A stretch of DNA of 64,000 nt from Scedosporium boydii (taxonomy: Eukaryota; Ascomycota; Sordariomycetes; Microascales; Microascaceae): positions 124,001 to 188,000 of the forward strand of contig NJFT01000015.1 of assembly GCA_002221725.1 (NCBI GenBank). The letters run 5' to 3'. The translations under genes were made by a program, and so were the position numbers. This document shows, in pieces, positions 56,460 through 64,000 of the stretch. Within the stretch, counting starts at the first letter, position 1; every line of letters begins with the position of its first letter. The notes under the pieces were generated by a model, which was not told the origin of the DNA, ran no database searches, and worked only from the letters and a program-made list of their open reading frames with translations.

Positions 56460-59400
56460 ATGTCGGGTACGCCCATCTACTGCTCGCTGTGCGGAGTTGG
56501 GTTCCGACGTCATATTCGCCCCATACCCCCAAGAGGAAGGATAGCATGGAACTGCGAAGTCCGCGGGAGTATGTAGCAAAAACCCTTGGTCCCAAGCCTC
56601 CAATGTCAGGACTGCCGCTCATAATGCCATTTAGTTGAGGCCTCCAGTGGTAGTGAACTCCCAAATTTATATGGAGTCGGTATAATCGATTGGACGGGCT
56701 TTCGAGGCAGCCCCGACCCTTCGACGTCCTACCTCGAGAGCCTGAACTCTCTTGAGAGACAAAATCGTTTCGACTATCCTTGGGCATTCGAATCCTCAAT
56801 TCTCTTTCATAACGTTTGTTGGCGCCTTTTGCTTTCTCGTCTTCCTGGTGATCCGCGACATATTGGTCACCGTCTCCTCTGTCTTCTCCGCTGCTTTCCT
56901 CGTTCTAACGGGATCGGACTGCTACCCCGTCAAATTATGGCGGCGCATCAGAGTTGCGTGTACCCCACAACGTTCCTGAGAGGCTCCCTACCAAGTGGGA
57001 TTTTCTCCTCAAAGATCCCTTGGGAGATCTAGCTAGCATTATCAACATGTCTTCTACCATGCAATTGGGCCGGTATCAGCCAGGGGACGGGCCTCAGCAA
57101 ACTTCAACTCAAGATCCCTTTGGAGATCTTCCTATGGATATTCTGGATGTACTTTTCCAACATCTGGCTTCAACTGACATCTATAACCTTCGCCTCGCAT
57201 CTAGAGTGGCTGCTGAGGTCGCCCCAAGATGGCTTTCGCAGGCGTTCTGGAGGAGCCGGTTTGATACCCATCATGAAATGGGCTTCTTCTTCGCGTGCCG
57301 GCGCCAATCTATACCCCAGACAGATACAGATTGGCGTAAGCTGCACGCATTTCTTCGATAATCTCCAGCGAATGATAATAATCTCTCTACTTTCCCTGGG
57401 TTGCTGAATAAGAGACGCATCTGGAACTGCTTATCCGATATATCCATGTCTTTGATTCCTTGGTTGAGGGTCTCAACTCACGAAATTGCGGCTCCTTTAG
57501 AGGTCCCCTTAGCAGAAGGCTATCAGAGGGGCGCCTTTATGCGAAGCCATACACTCACCACACATTCCCCTCAACATCACACCGTCCTCCTAACATGCAC
57601 GCAGTTTCGTCTATCTGTGTCTTTCATCAACGTTAACTTTAGACGCTACGTCTCTAGACTCAGGGTGCTAAGCTATGACGGTCAAGATTGGAGGACGCTG
57701 CCGTTTGGTGGAGCGGGCCTTATGATCCCAACAGCAGAGGAGTATCTTGACTTAACGTCGTGGGAAGCGATTAAGTCTGTTAAGATATACAGCGTCGGTG
57801 ATGGAATAGTGGGTATCGAGTTTTTCACAGAGGACCACGGGCTGAAAGCCAGACTGGTCGGCAGTTCATCTGATTCAGATACCGCGGTTGCCGTTGCGGA
57901 GCTTGTTCCTGACATAGCAGGAAGTATCCGGGGATTCACTCTTACTATCGATGTATGAACTTTCTCCCTCTCTTCTCTATGTGCCTATATACTTACACGT
58001 TTAACTAGGTTTGTAAATGCCTTGGTTTTGGGCTCATTGTGTATTCCCCTGTATGCCACACGGCCGAGTCCGGCGATGACGTCTCAGGAGACTCAGAGGT
58101 CCCAGTACCACAAACGAGCGAAATCCTAAGGAAACCAAAGCTTCCCCTCGACCGCTCCGTTGAACTAAGTTACCCATCTGGTTTACCCAACCGACTTACT
58201 ACCGATGATCCGGTTGTTCGTCTGGATATGGATTTCGGTGGGCCCATGGGCAACAGACTAGTCCAGCTTAATCGGATAGTTGTTCTATTTAGCACATCAA
58301 CTCATCTGCCTGTTGGTTTTGGTTCGCTTACGATGATGGCGAGGACGTTTTCTACGGCCCAATGAGCACCGCGAACGACATCGATCCCCATCCCAGTGTA
58401 GAGATGTCATTCTCTATAAAGGGCCGGCTTGATGAGCGCATAACTGAGATACAAGGTCTCACCTTGCTAGCGGAGGGGGAAGAGCCTCTTAGAGGCTTCA
58501 AGGTACGGAGATGGCCCCCATCTCACTTACATTTGATATTGATTGACCAATATTTACTACATTTTTAGTTCACAACGAATTCTGGATCGCAATGCACCTT
58601 CGCTGCCCAGTCTCGCCGTGTTGATTACCTTTCCTCGGAATTGAAGCCGTTCACAACATTCCAGTTCACTCCTGATAAGCCTTTAGTCGGCCTCGTGGCA
58701 GAGATCAAGGTAACAAAGACTTTCGAGATTTTATCGCTATCCTAGCTTAACAGATTTTTGATACTAACAGATCTTATGTATCCAGGGCTTTGATGGGGAA
58801 TTAACAGCGATAGGCGTACGCAGTTCACAAGCGCCGGCGACATTAGCGACAACCACAGCCCCGTTTTCTTCACCACTATCCTCTGTATGCCCCATCGTGA
58901 GGGAACATCTGGAAATCGCTTATCACCTCGCTGTTGAAGGTGCCTGCTTTACAAGTGCCACATTTCGGGATGTCCGGCATATCAAGTTTTCCTCTGGGGC
59001 TCAGAACCGTTCGCGTCCATGTACCTCTCTATCAGGCCTCTTCCTCCAGTATGAGAATCCAGTACAGGATAGATATATTGGGCAGTGGCTTGAGGAGGTG
59101 GACTCCTTGGATATTGAGGCGGGGGACTACATCGTCCGTATCAGGGTGTGGTATACCAAGGGCCCAAATCGTCCCACGCCTGAGCGGTACCGATGGGTGA
59201 GGGGAGTTGAGATATTAACCTTTAAGGGCTTGAGGAAACGGGTTCTTTGTGGTGGGATACACTCTGCACTCGATTTCTCGTATTATGCGAACCCCTTTGA
59301 GCAACTTGTAAGTCCTGGCCTCCCTTCTTCCCTTGCTTATATCTAGCATACGACCAACACTAATACGGGACCGGGATGGGACGGCATGGTATGGAGTTTT

Positions 59401-60092
59401 GCGCTTCATGGGGACCACCTACAAGTTTTACGACGACCAAATAAGACCAGCCCCCACGTTACCGACCTCACCTTTGATGGCGCGTCAGACTTGAATGCGC
59501 GAGCGACGCATGATCTCGGACGGTTCCTGTGGACGGATTTTGACCGCTCGGCCAATGAAGTGCCGTTAGCATCAATTGATGTGTTTTTCAACGAGGCCCA
59601 TATGACAGGTCTAAGATTCCTTTACGGATCTAATACAGAGAGGCGTATCGGCCGAGGTAAAGGTGAGAGGACACGCCTCGACTTACAAGTTGACGCGGGC
59701 GAAGTCATCGTGGGAATGGACGCGCAGCCCGATGAAAGCCCCGTTTTCCTCACTGTAGGTATTTCCCCCTCCAACCCTACGCTGCTTCGCGTCTCCAAAA
59801 ATCCTTCTAGTCTACTGATGTAGCGGTATAGTTCTACACAAACCTTGGGAGGAATGTGACCATGTCCCATTCTAGCACCGACTTGACGTGGATGGAGGAG
59901 ACGGACTCCACGGACACCCAGGATATAATTCAGCAAGGCCAAGGCGCTGGAGGGAACCCGATTACACATCCGCCCCCGGATAACGAGGCTTGCTGCGGTA
60001 TCTGGGCATGGCGTCTCACAACGTCTCCGTATCATATTGGTAAGATGGGGCTGATATTCGAGAGAGGCGGCCCAAAAACAACAAGTTTGTGA
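56460..60092 (+). pseudogene. Large F-box protein gene (fungal F-box/DUF7600-like family), interrupted
   Basis: Family features: an N-terminal Cys motif (IYCSLCGVGFRRH), an F-box (DPFGDLPMDILDVLFQHL, then STDIYNLRLASRVA) near residue 190 and long beta-rich C-terminal exons (MDFGGPMGN, FAYDDGEDVFYG, RYRWVRGVEILTF). Supported exons: 56460-56568, 56635-~56936, then 56940-57952, 58009-~58320, ~58322-58502, 58569-58709, 58786-59307, 59347-59754, 59832-60092. All joins after the first part keep frame. The reading frame is broken three times: a shift near 56930-56940, an in-frame TAA at 57359-57361 and a shift near 58318-58325. The frame before and after the TAA is the same (AFLR stop SPANDNNL). An intron 56848-56951 could repair the first break but would delete the YGGASEL block. 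Either a decayed paralog, or an assembly with errors. F-box proteins target substrates to SCF ligases. Confidence 0.7.
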
Positions 60093-61632
60093 TGAGAGAG
60101 ACTCTAGGCGTTCCATCTACCCAGCCCAACCAATGCTGGCAGCTCGTGCCGACATGCCAGCGTTTAGCCCGGAGATGCTTCTCCACTCTGTCCTTGGGGC
60201 CATGATTGTTCGTGGCCGGGGGTTCCCCAAGAGTTTCTGTGTTAGATTTGATACTTGGGGATGACCCTTCAGTCCGAAGTTGAATCATAGCTCGATGGAA
60301 TTTCACTTTGAAACTATTATTTTCAACAAAAACGAAAAGAAAAGAATTCCCCTGTTTTAATCTTCTATCATTCCTTTCTGCTCAACTTGCAATCCGGCGC
60401 AGGTGATTGCCAGCAAATTGGTTAACATTGAAGTTTCTAAAACCAGAGTGCCTTGTACGTACCTCTGTAATTGGTGTAAGTGCCGAAGTTGGTAACTTTT
60501 CAATGTTCTCAGTCTTCAACTTTTTCTGCCTGAGGCAGCGTGCGGGGGATGTGTCGTCGGTCGTCGGTCGTCGTCGGCTTGAGATTGGAGGCTAAAAACA
60601 GAATCTCCACATTCCCCAATGTCAATGTTGAATGGGTCATTGGGTGGGGGGGATCAATTGCCACAATTGCAGGCTCAACTCGACATGGGGAATATGGTGG
60701 CTCGCCATGTGGCAACGGGACATCAATTGAGGTCAGATCCTTCCAGACTGAAGTCGCACCTTGGAACATCGAACATCAATAGTTTACAAATATGAAGTAC
60801 ACAGGTAATAGTTGGCACTATGCTAGTTATTATGAGGTAGCTCAGCACGAAGTACGAAGTACAACGTGGTTGCGATGCAGCTTGGCACAGAGTGCATCAG
60901 CAGGGACAGGCAATTGGCCCCAATTGACATCTATTGCCTGGATTGGGAATTCCTTTCGTCGTGGAGCGGGGGAGCAATTGATCCGCGGGGATGCTCTCTC
61001 AGTCTCCTCCAAGTAACCACACCAGACAAGTGCATCCATCTCCAATTGTCCCTGCGCTACTACACTCCACTACTTCGTACTCCACTAATACCCCAGTACA
61101 TTACAGAAGAATCTTCCATGTTAATAAGAGTACCAATCCGCTGTGTCTTTTAACCTCGGCGTCCCACTGGTGGTGGGTGCCTCGAGTGGGGTAAAGAACC
61201 GCCTGAACAGCCCTGGAACCACAGTGTTGCCCAGTGTCGGACCGCAGCACACAGATCAATTGACCCAATTAACCTCCGAATCTCGGTATCTGGCGGCTGT
61301 GCGGCAGGTCTGCCCCGGCATCAGTCGGCAAAGGAATTGGCCTAGTCTCTTCCCAGCTTCCCCGGAAATGGGGAGATGCTCAACGACATGGAATGGCGGA
61401 GATGGTATTTATCTCTGCAAGTTCCTCCCTCTTTTCTCCTTTTTCGCAGTTTTTTGTGCGGTGTGATGCAGTGGTGCCCAATTCTGTGATTCGTCTCTTC
61501 TTGCCCACGAGACCAGCTAGTTCCCTGTCCCTGTCCCTCCCCCCAGAGACCAAGTTCTGAGCTCCCACTCCTTGCCTAGCCCAGCCACCCCCGTTTGCCT
61601 TTGTATTAATACCCCGGGGAGAGAGAGACACC
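60093..61632. other. Gene-free stretch before MMSDH
   Basis: 1.5 kb with only short frames. GTACTTCGTAC-like motifs lie at 60847-60862 and 61071-61080. A C-rich leader and a TATTAATACC stretch at 61603-61612 lie directly before the MMSDH start. Confidence 0.5.
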
Positions 61633-63459
61633 ATGCGCCGCTTCTCCGTCCGAAACCTCCAACGCGGCGTCCGCTGCCAATCCACCCTTCTTCCCGGAAG
61701 ATCGCCACTCTGCGCCGCCTCCGCCATGAGCCCCTCTTCCTCCTCCGCCGCCCAGGCGTCCCTCGCCGTCCGCCGACTCCACGCCACGGCGAAGCACCTC
61801 CAGATCCCCGCCCACCTCGACTCCACACCGACCAGCTACATCAAGACCCACGACAAGATTGAGAAGCCCGAGGACACCCCTTACTTCATCGACAATGAGT
61901 TCAAGGCCTCCGCCACCACCGAGTTCATCGACCTCCACGACCCCGCCACCAACAACCTCATCACCCGCGTCCCCCAGATGACCGATGCCGAGCTCAAGGC
62001 CGCCGTCGAGAGCGCCGAGAAGGCTTTCCCCGCTTGGAAGGCCACTAGCGTCCTCGCCCGCCAGCAGATCATGTTTAAGTTCGTCGCCTTGATCCGCGAG
62101 AACTGGGACAGGATCGCCGCTAGCATCACCCTCGAGCAGGGCAAGACTTTCCCTGATGCCAAGGGTGATGTTCTCAGGGGTCTCCAGGTTGCTGAGGCTG
62201 CGTGCTCGGCTCCCGAGCTCCTCAAGGGCGAGGTGCTTGAGGTTGCTAAGGACATGGAGACGAGGACGTATCGTGAGCCATTGGGTGTCGTCGCGGCTAT
62301 CTGCCCATTCAGTACGTGATTATCTCCCTTTCGTCCATATACATTTCGAGCATCATTATACTGGCTATTCAGTGTGCTAACTACATTTCTTTTTTAACTT
62401 CCAGACTTCCCCGCTATGATTCCTCTATGGTGTATCCCCATTGCCACCGTAACCGGCAACACCCTCGTCCTCAAGCCCTCCGAGCGTGATCCCGGTGCCG
62501 CCATGATCCTCGCCGAGCTCGTCGCCAAGGCCGGCTTCCCCCCCGGTGTCGTTAACATCATCCACGGCGCCCACCGCGCCGTCAACTTCATCCTCGACGA
62601 GCCCGCCATCAAGGCCGTCAGCTTCGTCGGCGGCAACAAGGCCGGCGAGTACATCTTCTCGAGGGGCTCCGCCAACGGTAAGCGTGTGCAGGCCAACCTC
62701 GGCGCCAAGAACCACGCCGCCGTGCTCCCCGACGCCAACAAGAACCACTTCATCAACAGCGTCGTGGGCGCCGCCTTCGGCGCCGCCGGCCAGCGCTGCA
62801 TGGCCCTCAGCACCCTCGTCTGCGTCGGCGAGACCAAGGAGTGGATCGCCGAGATCGCCGAGAGCGCCAAGGCCCTCAGCGTCAACGGCGGCTTCGAGGA
62901 GGGCGCCGATCTCGGCCCCGTCATCTCCCCCGAGAACAAGGCCCGCATCGAGGACCTCATCGCCTCCGCCGAGAAGGAGGGCGCCACCATCCTCCTCGAC
63001 GGCCGCGGCTTCAAGCCCGCCAAGTACCCCAACGGCAACTGGGTCGGCCCCACCATCATCACCAACGTCACCACCGACATGCGCTGCTACAAGGAGGAGA
63101 TCTTCGGCCCCGTCCTCGTCTGCCTCAACGTCGACTCCCTCGACGACGCCGTCGAGCTCATCAACAACAACGAGTACGGTAACGGCACCGCCGTCTTCAC
63201 CAGCTCCGGCCCCACCGCCGAGACCTTCCGCCGCTCCATCGAGGCGGGCCAGGTCGGCATCAACGTCCCCATCCCCGTCCCTCTCCCCATGTTCTCCTTC
63301 ACCGGCAACAAGAAGAGCGTTGCCGGCGGCGGTGCCAGCACCTTTTACGGAAGGCCCGGTGTTAGCTTCTTCACCCAGCTCAAGACCGTCACCGCGCTCT
63401 GGAGGTCCGGCGACGCCATCTCCAAGAAGGCCGATGTGGCGATGCCCACTCAGTCGTGA
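61633..63459 (+). CDS. Methylmalonate-semialdehyde dehydrogenase (acylating), mitochondrial
   Basis: CoA-dependent ALDH that converts malonate and methylmalonate semialdehydes to acetyl- or propionyl-CoA in valine and beta-alanine breakdown. Exons 61633-62311 and 62405-63459 (intron 93 bp) encode 577 residues. The N-terminal ~55 residues are Arg/Ser-rich (RRFSVRNLQRGVRCQS, to VRRLHATAKHL), a mitochondrial presequence. The ALDH fold follows: ICPFNFPAMIPLW (NAD site), LVLKPSERDPGAAM, VSFVGGNKAGEYI, LGAKNHAAVLPDA, catalytic Cys358 in AAGQRCMALS, and the MMSDH-typical C-terminus GINVPIPVPLPMFSFTG. Exon 2 uses C-ending codons almost throughout, a sign of strong expression bias; this also creates long false frames on the same strand. 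Confidence 0.96.
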
Positions 63460-64000
63460 GCTGGCTTCCAGTTGTAGAGTAATTGGTGGGGTTTGGGCAT
63501 TGTAGGGGCGAAAACTGGGCTGGAAACAAGGGCTTAGATTGATTTCTCAAGATTGTGCTACTCTTTTAAATGGGATAGGGCTTGTTTATGGAAAATGTAC
63601 TGCTTTCCACGGCAATCAATTGGGTTTTATCAGAGACTAGATATTATATTGAGGACTCTTTCTTTCCCAAGACTCTCCCCCCTCCCCCTTCTCGCACTCT
63701 ACAAACACGCCGCAGCAAGATCAGGTCTGCTTCATAAAATCAAATTCTGGTTGTAAATTATTATCAATTGACATAAAGTATATTGTGCAGTAGCTACGAC
63801 AACTATCAACCCGTGTATACTCGCGTATCCCTTCCTTCATCCATTGATGAAACTCCATTTTCTTTTCCATACCTCCACAAGCGTCGCTCACAGTTCCCCA
63901 GATTTCCACCTCTCTGAAGGGGGTGAAATAGAATAACAAAATAGCAGGAAAAACGGGGGGAACAAAGAAAAGAAAAAGAGGAGGGGGAACAAGAAATAAA
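63460..64000. other. 3' flank of MMSDH to window end
   Basis: 541 bp. Short frames only; poly-A-rich purine run at 63960-64000. No further gene can be supported before the window ends. Confidence 0.45.

Noticed and set aside
56848..56951. Intron in the F-box gene repairing the first frameshift
   Set aside because: It has GT-AG ends and restores the frame, but would remove the CLLRCFPRS and YGGASEL-type block that I consider part of the conserved core; kept as an alternative in the findings rather than adopted.
62546..63505. 319-codon plus-strand frame within MMSDH
   Set aside because: Ser/Pro/Ala-rich out-of-frame translation of C-ending codons; the ALDH frame is unambiguous.

Overview
The window is nuclear DNA from a filamentous ascomycete (Pezizomycotina, probably Sordariomycetes). 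The evidence is short introns (about 60-130 bp) with GTRNGT donors and CTRAC branch sites 10-40 bases before the acceptor, one gene per promoter on both strands, Kozak-like starts, and a conserved fungal gene set with one HET-domain gene. I see no operon, phage, plasmid, CRISPR, rRNA or tRNA. Exon joins below were worked out by hand from splice signals, reading phase and family resemblance. No alignment was run.

Layout. 1-2.6 kb: verprolin/WIP-like actin regulator (-) with an apparent frameshift. 3.5-7.8 kb: a mitochondrial membrane protein, a CHORD/CS Hsp90 co-chaperone and an unknown low-complexity protein (all +). 8.7-10.8 kb: a nine-exon UBE2Z-like E2 (-) with very small exons. 12.0-14.0 kb: single-exon HET gene (-). 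14.7-25.0 kb: RFC2 clamp-loader subunit (+), an unknown helical protein (-), and the 2197-residue spliceosomal helicase BRR2 (+). 26.5-32.6 kb: PWWP chromatin protein and ORC3 (+). 33.6-35.5 kb: small unknown protein (+) and Sec66 (-). 37.4-41.1 kb: mitochondrial arginine-specific carbamoyl-phosphate synthase large subunit (+). 41.8-46.9 kb: NPL4 and cytosolic PheRS alpha (both -). 47.5-54.0 kb: DUF1746/Dsc4-like protein (+), Rcl1 (-), a mitochondrial PPR-like protein (+) and a TAF3-like histone-fold protein (-). 56.5-60.1 kb: a large F-box gene that looks inactivated. 61.6-63.5 kb: mitochondrial methylmalonate-semialdehyde dehydrogenase (+).

Most genes are housekeeping and functionally unrelated: replication (RFC2, ORC3), splicing (BRR2), ubiquitin/ER quality control (E2, NPL4, Dsc4-like, Sec66), translation and ribosome biogenesis (PheRS, Rcl1), and mitochondrial metabolism (CPS, MMSDH, PPR). 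The accessory signals are the HET gene, the decayed F-box locus in a gene-poor stretch (54-61.6 kb), and a short GTACTTCGTAC-like motif scattered through intergenic DNA. I did not find a convincing new multi-gene system. The best leads are the broken F-box gene, the verprolin frameshift, the E2 small exons around its active site, and unusual splice sites in ORC3.
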